From Antilocapra americana (taxonomy: Eukaryota > Chordata > Mammalia > Artiodactyla > Antilocapridae), in contig ML661382.1 in the NCBI GenBank assembly GCA_007570785.1, positions 1,119,526 to 1,183,525 of the forward strand: DNA of 64,000 bases, read 5' to 3'. Made by a program: the position numbers and the translations under genes. The notes under the pieces were generated by a model. That model did no database searches. It was not told where the DNA came from and saw nothing but the letters and a program-made list of their open reading frames with translations. Shown here piece after piece: positions 21,083 to 32,010 of this stretch (position 1 is the stretch's first letter; each line of letters opens with the position of its first letter).

Positions 21083-22506
21083 TTTTTTTTTTTAATTTTA
21101 TTATTTATTTATTTTAATACAAAGCTTTGGCATTAGCAGTTTTATGAAAAAATAAAATGTACTAAAAATAAATGCTTGTGTGGCATGATTGGTAAATGAT
21201 GCACAAAAATAGGTTCTTTTTTCCTTCAAGGCAATCAGTCAGAAAGCAGTGTTTTTCCTTCTTCAAAACCATTCTACCTCATTAGCATTCAGGCTAGCTG
21301 TGGCTCTGATGATCATGTAGCAGAGTGTGAGAGCACTGAGGAGGCCAAAACTGGCAATAATAAACCATTCTTTTGTTACTGCGATGTTGATCTCTCCTGT
21401 TCGAGGAGTGAGCTCGCCATCCTGAGGAAGAGGCGAGAGCCCCGAAGTTCGAAGTGGCTCGAGGCCAAGGGAGTTGTCGCCAGCAAGCTCACCTAGGGCC
21501 GATCTTCGGTTAACTGCTTGGGTTCTGGTGAGCCTTTCCATATCAAAGGCTACATTATCAGTACACGGTAAATTTGGCACAATGCCCAGGGCCTTCAAAA
21601 TATTAAGTTTGCACATAGGACAGGTGCAGTGTTCACTAAGCCAGGGGTCCACGCAGGATTTGTGGAAAACATGCTTGCAGGGCAGAATCCGGACAACGTC
21701 ATTCTGTTTATAGCTCTCTATGCAAACTGCACAATGATCGAAGTCTGGGTCTGTTTCCTTATCACCCTTTTTCACTGTTCTGGTTGTCAATTTGCTGATG
21801 GCTTTCTTGGCTGCATCTCCAAGACGACGCTGGTTCCTGTCCCGGGCATTTGTGTACCTGATCTTCTGAATGAAGTAGAATATAAGCCAGGCTGAAGAAA
21901 TAATCATCAAAACAATAAAGGATAGTGACACGAAGACTAGAGAACCACGGCTGAAGTTCTTTGGCGGCATTCGAGTTCCAACAGCTATTGTCATTTGTAC
22001 AGAGATGTTTTTCTCCAGATAACTCAAAATATCTTTACCCCTCAATTCTGTAATCATGACAGCAATAATATCTCCAGTGCCTGGATGCGTCATGGTGACC
22101 GGCTCCTCTTTGGACTTATTATTGTAGATGACTACAGCAACTGCATTGTGGATAGCAGCCCGTGATATTTTCTCTTTAAAGGTGCAGTTTCCCCTCTGCA
22201 GCAAGGCGATCCACTGTTTGATGTTAGGAGGGACAAAGAACCGTGTTTGAGGATCACAGCCCAGATGATCAGCAACTCCGTGGATGGGCGGCAGCGCCAG
22301 CACCTGGCCGCGCACCTCGGCCTTGGGCGGGTCGAGCCCGTAGCGCCCGCGGTCGATGCGGAAGGTGAGCGGCGCGCCGCGGCCGGGCTCCTGCACCGTC
22401 ACGTTGATGAGCGCGGTGTAGTACTCCTGGCTCGCGTTGTCCGCTCATCGCGCCGCCGCCCGCCGCCGCCCGCCGACCGGGCTCCCGGGCCGGCGCCGAG
22501 CGGAGG
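21083..22506 (-). pseudogene. RNF130: RNF130 (goliath) retrocopy with a long open frame
   Basis: Intronless antisense copy of RNF130, a membrane E3 ubiquitin ligase of endosomes, inside NDUFS5 intron 2. The frame is open from 22444 down to the stop at 21263 (about 393 codons). Counting from the Val at 22400-22402, it has a protease-associated domain (about 10-140), a transmembrane segment (154-178), and a RING-H2 domain with all eight ligands (C224, C227, C242, H244, H247, C250, C261, C264), ending NANEVEWF like the parent. A poly(A) tract at the minus-strand 3' end and 10-bp duplications mark L1-mediated insertion. The defect is N-terminal: ATGAGC (22443-22448) joins GGACAACGC directly, deleting the signal peptide (about 74 nt if the parent matches human) and shifting frame. 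TGA at 22445-22447 precedes the open frame, whose first in-frame ATG is at 22091-22093 (276 residues). Confidence 0.93.
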
Positions 22507-22516
22507 CTAGATTTCT
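22507..22516. repeat. Right target-site duplication of RNF130 retrocopy
   Basis: CTAGATTTCT, perfect repeat of 21073-21082, directly after the GC-rich 5'UTR-derived end of the retrocopy. Confidence 0.85.
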
Positions 22517-23084
22517 ACTCTGTGGAAGATGGAGGTGTTAATGAGATTGTTTTAGGTGATCCTGACCAAAAATGCAGAGGAAAAAGTGTTAGTATCATAA
22601 TGTTTACCTCCTCAAGAGTTGAATGAATTGCATAACAATATAGGGTCCTGTTAAGAAATCTTTAGCTGTGGGCTGTCATTTTTGTCTATTTCTGTGCTCC
22701 ACATATAACATAGAACTATTTTTATTACTGTCAACTCCTTGGGGTTCAGGGATACAATTTAGATTTTCAGTTAAATGTATCTCTAAAGTTATCTGCATCA
22801 ATTTTAAAATTGCTTGTCTTTTATAATCTTCTATTGGCATTTGGGTGAAGTAAAGCCAAATTTGGAAGGAATAAAAAGGGCTGTCAGGTAATAATTTTGT
22901 CATGTTCTCTGGAAGAATATTGATCATTGAGTGATACTGTAGTAGACAAGGAGTGGGTGGTGGCTGGCCACCAACCAGCTAGTTAGTCCACAGCATGTCA
23001 TAACTTCTGTTCTGTGGGCCCCACTTATTCCTTGCTCAGATTAACACTTGATTTGTTATGGGAAATTTACACCAAGATGAGACA

Positions 23085-23230
23085 GTGTGATGAGGCGGAA
23101 AGAATATTAGGTTGGGAGTTGGGAGAGCTGGATTTTGATGCTGGTTTTACCACCACTAGTTTTGTGACTTCAAGAAAGTCTTTCCCATCTAATCTTGGTT
23201 TCCTTATCTGGAAATACAGTGTTGCTTTAA
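23085..23230 (+). mobile_element. MIR SINE
   Basis: Plus-strand pattern: GGAAAGAATATTAGGTTGGG, GACTTCAAGAAAGTCTTTCCC and TTTCCTTATCTGGAAATA, typical of the MIR core though decayed. Confidence 0.6.
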
Positions 23231-23324
23231 GGTCACTTCCTCATCCTGTGAATTTCTGAAGGAGATGTTACCATTTTAGAGGTCATCTAAGTGAAAATGT
23301 TAGTGAATCAAGGAATTAGAATCA

Positions 23325-23540
23325 AGCACTTTTCTAAGTTCTTAGAATGTAATAGTACATATATTTCTTGCAATAATCTCCTATGAGATGCTTTAGAATT
23401 ATTTTCCCCACTGTATGATTAAAACATTGAAGCAAGGAAATATTAAATCCATTACCTGAGGTTACATAGCCCAGTAAGAGGTGGAGGTAGCATTTGAGCC
23501 TGGCAGGGCTGATTCTGGGCCCTGTGCTTGTATTCAGAAC
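23325..23540 (-). mobile_element. MIR SINE
   Basis: Minus-strand MIR: AAGCACTTTTCTAAGTTCTT, CAATAATCTCCTATGAGATG, TTACCTGAGGTTACATAGCCC and AGTAAGAGGTGGAGGTAGCA. Confidence 0.72.
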
Positions 23541-24863
23541 ACCAAGTCACGATTGGTTCTAGCTGGGAGAGATATTTGACATACGGCTGTGTGATACCTC
23601 AACCATAACTCGTCTTATGTTGGGAAATTCTTTACTAGAGAAATGTTAAGAATACAGTTTTTAAATGGTTAATGTTTGGTATTGGGAATACCTAAAGTTT
23701 TTTTCTACTGAAGTAACATCCTCATTCTTTAAAGTTAATGGGATGTTTAATTGAATATACTACCTCTTCATGCCTTTGTGAAAACCTAGTCATTCACTCA
23801 AAAAGTATTTTTTTGGATCACCTATCATGTGAACAACTATTCCCAGTACTGGGACTATAGCGGTAAGCAAAACAGCAAAAAGTCCCTGCCCTAATGGAAT
23901 TCATTCGTGGGCACGGGTTAGGGGTGGGATGCAGAAAATCTACAAACGAGGTTAGAAATAGCGTGTCAGGTATTGGTGAGTGCAATGGGGAAAATAAACA
24001 GAAAGATAGGAAGCACTGGTTGGTTGCTCTGTGCTTCAGTGGACTGCTCCTAAAAGAGCTCGGTGATAGAAAACGTTTGAGCAGAGACTTGGAGATTGTG
24101 AACCACGTGAGCTCAAGGGAAGAGGAAGCAGCGAGTGGAAGGGCCTCTGAGCTGGAGGAAGGTAAAAAGACATCATGTCAGAGAGAAGGGTCTTATAAGT
24201 CCTTCTAGGGAAGGATTCAGCTTTTCCTCTCAGTAAGATGAAAGCCGTTGGGTTCTGAGCCAAGGAATAGTGCATTAAGGATTAGTAAGTCTATTTTCCA
24301 TGTCACAGAATCAGTTAATCATGGCTCTCACAGTCTTGGGTAGCTTGATTTTCATCCGTAGGGAATGTCCTACTGAGGGGAAAAGGCAGAACTCAAGGCC
24401 CTGCCCATCTAAGTGACTGCTGGCTGAGCACATACCGTATCTTTCAGTGTGGTCCAGAGACCTCATTTGCCTGGTTCTGTTTCATTCATATCTAGTGAAC
24501 AGTCACCAGCCTATGCTCTGAGGTGATGTCAGTTTTTCATATTTTTAAAGATTTTAGTAGGCACAAGTATACCTCTTAAAGCTGCTGTATCTCTCTTATT
24601 TTTGTAAATGCTTATATTCCTATGTATAATAGGAGCATATTAGTTATCAGTTTTCAAGGAGGTATTACTATATATACAGCAGAAATTGATTTGTTAAAAG
24701 CCTGGGAAATTGATTCTTTAAAGATGGCATTTATCTCCGAGGCCCTCTAGGATGAAAAGCTTCCATAGTTTAAAAATGAAACCAGTTTTGTATTCAGCTT
24801 CTCCAGTGCTCACTTTCTGGTGCATATCTCCCTCCAAGTTTAAATATTTTCCTCCTCTGACAG

Positions 24864-24968
24864 ATGAAACGTCTGGATGCCATCAGGAGACAGCGGGATA
24901 AGCTAATCAAGGAAGGGAAGTACACACCTCCACCTCAACACTCAGGCCAAGAGGGTCTTCGGCCCTGA
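24864..24968 (+). CDS. NDUFS5: NDUFS5 exon 3 (C-terminal coding part)
   Basis: The exon starts after CAG at 24861-24863 with ATG AAA CGT, read in phase 0 as Met73 onward, and encodes the last 34 residues of NDUFS5 ([20 protein letters not shown] then [14 protein letters not shown]) up to TGA at 24966-24968. The basic helix and proline-rich tail match mammalian NDUFS5. Exons 2 and 3 together give exactly 106 codons with no defect, so the gene looks intact. The 3'UTR is only about 120 nt. Confidence 0.97.
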   Translation: MKRLDAIRRQRDKLIKEGKYTPPPQHSGQEGLRP

Positions 24969-25090
24969 GCCGAGCAGCTGCCAGCGGCTGGAGACTGATT
25001 CTCACGTTCTCTCTTCTCCGTGGAAACTCTGTGTACTAAAAACCCCTTTGTGGGAGTGTCTAAAAATAAAGGATTGCTCCATCCTATTTG
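24969..25090 (+). other. NDUFS5: NDUFS5 3'UTR with poly(A) signal
   Basis: Short 3'UTR ending near 25090. AATAAA lies at 25065-25070, followed by a T/G-rich stretch (TATTTGTTCTCTTTTCTTG) suitable as a downstream element. Confidence 0.8.
25065..25070 (+). terminator. NDUFS5: NDUFS5 poly(A) signal
   Basis: Canonical AATAAA about 97 nt after the stop codon. Confidence 0.85.
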
Positions 25091-25386
25091 TTCTCTTTTC
25101 TTGTGGATCGTACTTTTCAATAATGAGATTGCAACCTATTTTTTAAGCTTGGTAAAATGCCTTTACCTTAAAAATTAGCATCAAGGGAATATCAATGGTA
25201 TATTAGTACTTCTGATTGAAATGCTTAGAAACATGTTTTTAAAAGAAAAAATTCAGATGTAGAAGGGAAGGTATGATCCCTAGAAAATTAAATGTTGAGA
25301 ATATAATGAAAACCTCAGATATCTTGAGCATTTCTTGAACTATTTTTTGTCTTAAAATGCATATAACATAAAATATACCATCTCAA

Positions 25387-25502
25387 TCTTTTTTTTTCTT
25401 TTTTAAATTTTTGACCTTGTAGCTGACAGGATCTTGGTTCCCCAACTAGGGATCAAACCTGCATCCTCGGCAGCGAAAGCAGAGTCCTAACCACTGGATC
25501 AG
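25387..25502 (-). mobile_element. CHR-type tRNA-derived SINE
   Basis: Minus-strand SINE: poly(T) start, TCTTGGTTCCCCAACTAGGG, ATCAAACCTGCATCC and TCCTAACCACTGGATC. It is inserted at one edge of an antisense L1 remnant. Confidence 0.75.
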
Positions 25503-26320
25503 GAAACCAAGAAATTCCTCATCTTAACCATTTTTCAGTGTACAGTTCAGTGGTATTAAGTGCATTCACATTGTTGTACGACCATCCATCTCCAGAGCTC
25601 TTTTCATCTTGGTAAACTGCAACTATAGCCGTGAAACAACTCCCTCTTCCCGCATGCCCCTAGCACCTGGCCACCACTATCCTACTTTCTAGGTCTATGA
25701 TGCTGACTAGTCTTAAGTACCTCATTATAAGTGGAATCATACAGTATTTGTCTTTTTGTGTCAGAATTATATCACTTAACATACATAGCATATATCAGAA
25801 TTTCTTTTTTGAGGCTGAATAGTTTTCCATGTACCACATGTTGTTTATCCATTCATGTCAGTAGACTCTTGGGTTGTGAATAATGCTGCTATCAATATGG
25901 TTATACAGATACTTCCTTGAGACCCTGCTTTCAATTACTCTCCCACCAATAGTGCAGAAGGGTTCTAATTTCTCCACGTCTTCACCAACATTTGTTGTTT
26001 TCTAGAGTTTTTGATAGCCACCAACTAGAAGTGAGGTATCTCACTGTACTTTTTATTTGCATTTCCATAATTATTAGTGATGTTGCATCTTTTCATATGC
26101 TTACTGGCCATTTGTTTATCTTGACTATTGTATGGATAGATGTCTAGTCAAGTCTTGTTCATTTTTAATTGAGGTCTTTTTTGTTAGAGTTTTAGGAGTT
26201 TTCTATATATTTGGGATGTTGATTCAGATACGTAATTTGCAAATATTTTCTCCCATCCTGTAGATGGCCTTTTTACTCTGTTGATAGTATCTTTTAATGC
26301 ACAAATTTAAAGTTCCTCCA
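25503..26320 (-). mobile_element. Old L1 3' region
   Basis: Minus-strand L1 3' region. It carries TGTACAGTTCAGTGGTATTA, CCATCCATCTCCAGAGCTC, TATAAGTGGAATCATACAGT, GTGAATAATGCTGCTATCAA and GTAGATGGCCTTTTTACTC, all L1M-type landmarks. Confidence 0.8.
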
Positions 26321-26496
26321 GGGGACTTCCCTGGTGATCCAGTATCTAAGCCTCCGAACTCCCAATGCAGGGGAGCAAGTTTGATCCCCAGTCAGGGAAC
26401 TAGATCCCACATGTCACAACTAAAGATCCTGCATGGCACAGTGAAGATCAAAGATCCCACGTGCTGCAACTAAGATCTGGCACAGCCAAATATTAA
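26321..26496 (+). mobile_element. CHR-type tRNA-derived SINE
   Basis: Plus-strand element: GGGGACTTCCCTGGTGATCC head, CCCAGTCAGGGAACTAGATC, CGTGCTGCAACTAAGATCTG and an AGCCAAATATTAAAG end. Confidence 0.82.
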
Positions 26497-26734
26497 AGAT
26501 TCTATGAGTTTTAGGATGAAACTATTTCTGCAGAAAAATTGATAGAGATAGCCTAAATCTGTAGATTGCTTAGGATAGTACTGATGTCTTAATAAGTCTT
26601 CCAGTCCATGCACATGAGATTTCTTTCCACTTATTAATGTCTAATTTCTTTCAGATATGTTTTATAGTTTTCATGGTACCAGTCTTCCACCTCCTTGATT
26701 AAGTTAATTCCTAAGTGTTTTTTTAGATGCTGTT

Positions 26735-26930
26735 TAAAAACCTTTTTATTTTATATTGGAGTATTGTTGGTTTGCAATGTTATGTTCGTTTCAGGTGCAC
26801 ATGAAGTGGTTCAGTTATACATATATTATTTTTCAGATTCTTTCCCATATATGTTATTACAGAGTATTGGGTAGAGCTCCCTGTGCTATACAGTAGGTCC
26901 TTGTTGATTATCTGTTAGATGGTATTTTAA
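26735..26930 (-). mobile_element. Artiodactyl L1 3'-end fragment
   Basis: Carries CTATACAGTAGGTCCTTGTTG, the same antisense L1 3'-end signature seen at 36120-36365. It is decayed. Confidence 0.55.
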
Positions 26931-27027
26931 ATGGAACTGTTTTTGTAATTTTCTTTTCAGATTGTTCACTGTTAGTCTTAGAGCATTTTAAGCCATAAAT
27001 GTCAAGGTTTGAACATAACAAACTGAA

Positions 27028-27210
27028 GCAGTGAGCAGTGTTCAGTTGTGTCCAACTCTTCGCAACCCCAGGGACTGTAGCCTCCCAGGCTCCTCTGTCC
27101 ATGGAATTCTCCAGGCAAGAATACTGCAGTGGGTTGCCATTTCCTTCCCCTAGGGATCAAACCCGAATCTGCATCTCCTGCTCTGGCAGGCGGATTCTTT
27201 ACCACTGTTC
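27028..27210 (-). mobile_element. BovA/Bov-tA SINE
   Basis: Minus-strand element: TTCAGTTGTGTCCAACTCTT, the GCTCCTCTGTCCATGGAATT core, ATACTGCAGTGGGTTGCC and a CAGGCGGATTCTTTACC head. Confidence 0.88.
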
Positions 27211-28140
27211 GATTCTCAAAAGGGAAAGCCCATTGTGTCCTAGTCTCAGAATTGGAAATAGGGGATTTGGCATTCAAGCAGGGTCCTGCTTATTCCTTGT
27301 GTTAGCCAAGCACGTTTTCTTAAACTAATAATTAATCCATCACAATGGAGACGCAAACTGGAGGCCTTCCAGCAAGATCCTGTGCTGTGGCCCTGGGTTA
27401 GGTTGCTTTATTTTCTCTAAACACACAAACTTCTCTGAATTCTTAAAGTCCCAAATGGTTTTAAGTGCATACATATTTATGGGAAAGCAGAGGCCAATTG
27501 GAAAAATCAGAGAGGATAGCAGAATACTAATCAAGGCTTAATGTAGGTACATGCTCTTTCATTCAAAGATATCTTTTATTCCTGAGCTCTGGGTTGTGTC
27601 GATAGAATGAAGGGAAAGCAAATCCCACAAGATTATATTTACCTAAAGGTAAAAAATGTGTGATAGAGAACAGTTAGCTGTATTTGTTGGGAAGAATTGC
27701 CTTGATGTCTTTACAGGATATCAGAAAGCTTCCTTTACATCAGATATCCATAAACAGCTCTGGGACCAGAAACCCTGTTTTTTTGTCTTTGTATATTTAG
27801 CAAACTTTGTGCCTTAATCGGTTTTTTGAGAAAGTAGGACAGCAACGTTATGAGTTGGTGAAAGCAAGGAGCCAGCTCCAAGACCCCCGTTCTTTAAACA
27901 TTCTAATATGAACAAGCAGAGCTATCTTTTTGAACAACTCTGCTGGTAAAAATAGGACTGAGAAGGTTGGGGGACAGAATGGACAGAAGGCTGTGAGGTT
28001 CTTTGCTTTTGATGATGAAACACAAAGTTACTGCTGCCCTTGCCCCCTCCCTTCATCTGGCAAATGGGACTCATAACTTCTTTGGTCTGTGCTTTTTAAC
28101 CCCGACTGCCACAAAGGAAACCACCGAATATTTTGGCAAC
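27211..28140. other. Intergenic, no gene or clear repeat
   Basis: No open frame with recognisable product, no splice-site-bounded exon and no repeat I can name. Confidence 0.5.
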
Positions 28141-28144
28141 TGCA

Positions 28145-28400
28145 TTTCAATTTTTCATTTAAGTTTTTTGAATAGGTAATTTATGTGGCTTAAAATTCAA
28201 ACTGGCTATATAATGAAAAATCTTCCCCAAGCATCCCGTTCCCCTCCCTAGAGGTAACCGATGTTTTCAGTATTCTAGAGATTCTGTCTACACATACATA
28301 CACACGTTTTCTTTACTCTTTTTGAAACAAATGGTAGCAAATTGTTCACGTAGTTTATGCATTTTGCTTTTTGTCTCAAAAATGGTCTATATTAGGCACA
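28145..28400 (-). mobile_element. Old L1 3' region fragment
   Basis: Contains TAGGTAATTTATGTGGCTTA, AAAATTCAAACTGGCTATAT, CCGTTCCCCTCCCTAGAGG and TGCATTTTGCTTTTTGTCTC, resembling the antisense L1M 3' region. Confidence 0.6.
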
Positions 28401-28579
28401 TGACCCAGTTGAAGCCAACGGATGACTCTTGCTTGGAATCCTAGGAGAGAGGAGTTACATTTCCTCTGGGTTTAATGCTGAGGAGATTTAGTTTTTATGC
28501 TGACAGGCATAAATAATATAGTCGTGCACATTCTCAGGGTGATTACATTCTGGGACTCTGGCAGAGTTGACTCTAAAGA

Positions 28580-28892
28580 TGAATCCCTTAAGAATCTGCC
28601 TGCTAATGCAGGGGACGAAGTTTCAACCCCTGGTCCAGGGACTAAGATCCCACACTCCACGGGGCAACTAAGCTTCTGGGTGCCACAACTACTGAGCCGG
28701 CACTCTAGAGCTCACGAGCTGAAACTACTGAGCCCAAGGGCCCTAGAGCCCATGCTCCACAACGAGAGAAGCCACAGCAACGAGAAGCCCAGGCACTGCA
28801 AGTAGAAAGTAGCCCCCACTTGCTGCAACGAGAGAAAGCCCACTCACAGCAGTGAAGACCCAGTGCAGCCATAAATAAATAAAAAATTATAA
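28580..28892 (+). mobile_element. Long CHR-type (CHRL-like) SINE
   Basis: Plus-strand element with a decayed tRNA-like head (AAGAATCTGCCTGCTAATGC). It is followed by the long tail characteristic of this group: CTAGAGCCCATGCTCCACAA, GAGAGAAGCCACAGCAACGA, AGTGCAGCCATAAATAAATA. Confidence 0.8.
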
Positions 28893-29157
28893 AAAGATGA
28901 ATCACAAACGTACGGAAGTGCAACCAACACATTCACAGCTCAAATTCTAGCGAAATCAAAAAGCAGCACCTGGGAAGGTTGGCATTTGGATTAATCACAG
29001 GTGAAATCAATCTAATTAAAGTGATGTCACTCCAAAAAAAAAAAGTGACAACTCATCTCCAACCCTACTCTAGGAGGAATCTGAATGATCATTTCCTCTA
29101 ATGGCTAGAGGAAAGGGTTTTACTTTTTGGGAAATAAACAAGTAGCATACTATATTT

Positions 29158-29359
29158 GGGGCTTCCCTGGTGACTCAGATGGTAAAGAATCTGCCTGAAA
29201 TGCAAGAGACCCGGATTCAATCCCTTGGTCAGGAAGATCCCCTGGAGAAGGGAATGGCAACCCACTCCAGTATTTTTGCCTGGAGAATTCCATGAACAGA
29301 GGAGCCTGGTAGGCTACAGTCCATGGGGTTGCAAAGAGTTGGACATGACTGAGCAATTA

Positions 29360-29364
<5 letters not shown>
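29158..29364 (+). mobile_element. BovA/Bov-tA SINE
   Basis: Plus-strand element from GGGGCTTCCCTGGTGACTCAG to GACATGACTGAGCAATTAAC. It has a complete head and BovA core and ends in the CA microsatellite at 29366. Confidence 0.9.

Positions 29365-29365
<1 letters not shown>

Positions 29366-29405
<40 letters not shown>
29366..29405. repeat. (CA)n microsatellite
   Basis: About 20 CA units forming the tail of a SINE, the usual origin of ruminant CA microsatellites. Probably length-polymorphic. Confidence 0.95.
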
Positions 29406-29407
<2 letters not shown>

Positions 29408-29768
29408 TATTAGCTTTTGTCCTTTTATAAACAGTATCTGGAATACAATATGAAATCATGAGACATGCAGAGAAGCAAGAAAACTTGAAATTTATGAAAA
29501 TTTAAGAAAATTTGACCTATAAGGAGAAAAAGTTAACCAAACTATTGTAAACATAATTCTAAACAAATGTAAATTCTAGAACTGGAAAATACAATGTCTG
29601 AAATAAACTCAATGAATGGGCTTAATGTTAGCCTGGATATTGTAAAAGAAAGAATCAGTTAATATGAAGACAGATCAATAAAAATGGTCAAAATTAAAGT
29701 AGAGAAAAAAGACTATAGGGGAAAAAAATCAGTTACCCATGGAATAATATAAAGCAGTTTATATATAA

Positions 29769-29968
29769 CTGGGCTTCCCTGATGGCTCAGCTGGTAAAGC
29801 ATCTGCCTGCAGTGTGGGAGACCTGGGTTCACTCCCTGGGTTGGGAAGATCCCGTGGAGAAGGGAACAGCTACCTGCTCCAGTACTCTGGCCTGGAGAAT
29901 TCCACGGACTGTGTAGTCCTCAATGTCACAGAGTCGGACATGACTGAGAGACTTTCACTTTCACTTCA
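29769..29968 (+). mobile_element. BovA/Bov-tA SINE
   Basis: Plus-strand element: GGGCTTCCCTGATGGCTCAG head, CTCCAGTACTCTGGCCTGGA and an ACTTTCACTTTCACTT end. Confidence 0.9.
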
Positions 29969-30284
29969 CATATAATTAGAGTCTCGAAAGGAGAGGAAAG
30001 AGATAATAGGCATATAACATAATTGAGAACAATCTGAAAATGCAATTAAGAAAACAATTCCATTTATAACAGCATCAAAAAGAATTTTAAAAATTTAACA
30101 AAGAAGGGTAAAACATAATCTTAGAGTATAAAAATATTAGTGAAGGAAATTAAACAAAACCTTTAAAATGTAAAGTCATCCATGTTCATGATCAGAAGAC
30201 AAGATTGTTAGGATGACAATACTTCTCAAATTGTTCTACATATTCAGCATATTCCCTATCAGACTCTCAGCTAGCTTCTTTGTC

Positions 30285-30548
30285 AAAATCAGCAGTTCAG
30301 TTCAGTTCCTCAGCCATCTCCGACTGTCTGCGACCCCACAGACTACAGCACACCAGGCTTCCCTGTCCATCACCAACTCCCGGACCCTACTTAAACTCAT
30401 GTCCATCATCCCCATCGGTGATGCCATCCAACGATCTCATCCTCTGTTGTCCCTTCTCCTCTTGTCTTCAATCTTTCCCAGCATCAGGGTCTTTTCCAAT
30501 GAGTTTGTTCTTCACTTCAGGTGGCCAAAGTATTGGAGTTTCAGTCCC
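30285..30548 (-). mobile_element. BovB 3'-end fragment
   Basis: Minus-strand BovB 3' end: CAGTTCAGTTCAGTTCCTCA, CCCTGTCCATCACCAACTCC, TCTTTCCCAGCATCAGGGTC and CAAAGTATTGGAGTTTC match the reverse of the BovB tail also seen at 46694. Confidence 0.82.
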
Positions 30549-30886
30549 CCCAAATCAACAAATTAATCTTAAAATTCATATAGATTTATAAGAGGCCCAG
30601 AATAGCCAAAAGAACCTTGAAGATGAAGAACAATGTTGAAGCACTCTCACCTTCCCAATTTCAAAACTTAATACCAAGCAACACCAATCAAGAGAGTGTG
30701 GTATTAGTGTAAGGGTAAATATTTAGATCAATGGAATAGAACTGAGAGTCCAGAAATTAACCCACATATCTATGGTCAATTGATTTTTCACAAGTGTGCC
30801 AAGACCATTTAGTGGGGAAAGAATAATCTTTTTAACAAATGGTGCTGCAATAGCTGGATAATCCACATGTAGAAGAATGAAGTTTG

Positions 30887-31112
30887 GACTTCCCTGGTGG
30901 TCCAGTGGGTAGGGATCTGCCTGCCAGATGGGTACATGGGTTCAGTCCCTGGTTTGAGAAGATTCTGAATGCCACTGGGCAAAAGAAGCCACCACGATAA
31001 GTCTGTGGACTGCAACTAAAGTAGCCCATACTTGATGCAACTAGGGAAAACACACACAGCAACAAAGACACAGTGTTGCCAAAAACTAATCAAATTTTAT
31101 AAATAAAAAATA
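30887..31112 (+). mobile_element. CHR-type tRNA-derived SINE
   Basis: Plus-strand element inserted in L1: GGACTTCCCTGGTGGTCCAG head, GGGTTCAGTCCCTGGTTTG and a TTATAAATAAAAAATATG tail. Confidence 0.85.
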
Positions 31113-31730
31113 TGTATATACTAAAAAAATGAAATTTGATCCCTAGTTACCATATACAAATCAAAGCGTCTTTTCACAGACCCATTCTAGCAATGGATAA
31201 AATCAAATTTCCACAAATTCAAGGAAATCAACCAGAAATATAACTGCCTGAAAGAACAAAAATTAACTTCAGAAAATAACAGCAAAAGTCAGAGTCTCTA
31301 TAAACTTATATTATTCCCAGTGTTCAATATACAGTAGACATGTTTACTATAAACAGGAAACATGACTCATAGGAAAGGAAAAGAGCAGTCAACAGAAACA
31401 GACCCCCAGGGGACACAGAAGTTCAATTAGCAGACAAGGACTTAAAAGCATCCATTAAAAATATGTTTAAGGAATTGAAAGAAAAAATGATCATAGAGCA
31501 TGAACACATGGGAAATCTTAGAAGAGAAATAAAAACCCAGGAAAAGAACCAAAGAAAAATTTAGAATGCAAAACTGCAGTATCTAAAATTTCAAATTCAC
31601 TAACTGGGCATAACAACAAATTGAAGACAATATATGAATAAATGTAAAGGTAGCTTTTTTCTTCTTTAACGTCTCTGAAAACTACAAAATGGTGATGAGA
31701 GAAATTAAAGAAGACTGTGGTAGGCTGCTT
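31113..31730 (+). mobile_element. Degraded L1/HAL1 sequence
   Basis: Continues the L1 after the SINE, then A-rich HAL1-like sequence (AAATATGTTTAAGGAATTGA, TTAGAAGAGAAATAAAAACC). No open frame survives. Confidence 0.5.
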
Positions 31731-31734
31731 CTAC

Positions 31735-32010
31735 AATGACTCCCAATGATCCCCAAACCTTTTACATGATGACTTATGCAATCACCTTTGGTTGTGTGTG
31801 ACCTGATTTAGTGACTTGGTCCTAACAAATAGAATAGGGCAAAAGTGATGGGGTGTCACTTCAAAGATTAATTTACAAAATACTGCTAACTTCCATCTTG
31901 CTGATTCTTTCTCTCCCTCAGTCTCACTCACTCTTTCCACTTGCTCACTCTGAAGAAGAAAGTTTCCATGTTTTAACCTGCCTAGGACACTGACACCACC
32001 ATCCAGCAGT
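31735..32010 (+). mobile_element. MaLR/MLT1-like LTR remnant
   Basis: The order GGTGTCACTTCAAAGATTA, TCTCTCCCTCAGTCTCACTC and CACTTGCTCACTCTGAAG resembles old MaLR LTRs. Identification is from memory of the general pattern. Confidence 0.4.

Larger units (their letters stand above)
22517..24863 (+). other. NDUFS5: NDUFS5 intron 2, 3' part
   Basis: Non-coding. It contains MIR-like segments at 23085-23230 and 23325-23540 and an older LINE-type repeat at about 23790-24250. No exon or conserved open frame is recognised. The intron ends TCTGACAG at 24856-24863. Confidence 0.7.
29420..30886 (+). mobile_element. Degraded L1 (ORF2-like) with nested SINE and BovB end
   Basis: A-rich L1 sequence. The part at 30660-30880 is recognisable as the C-terminal portion of L1 ORF2, with AATGGAATAGAACTGAGAGT and AAATGGTGCTGCAATAGCTG. 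It is interrupted by the SINE at 29769 and the BovB fragment at 30285. No open frame survives. Confidence 0.65.
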
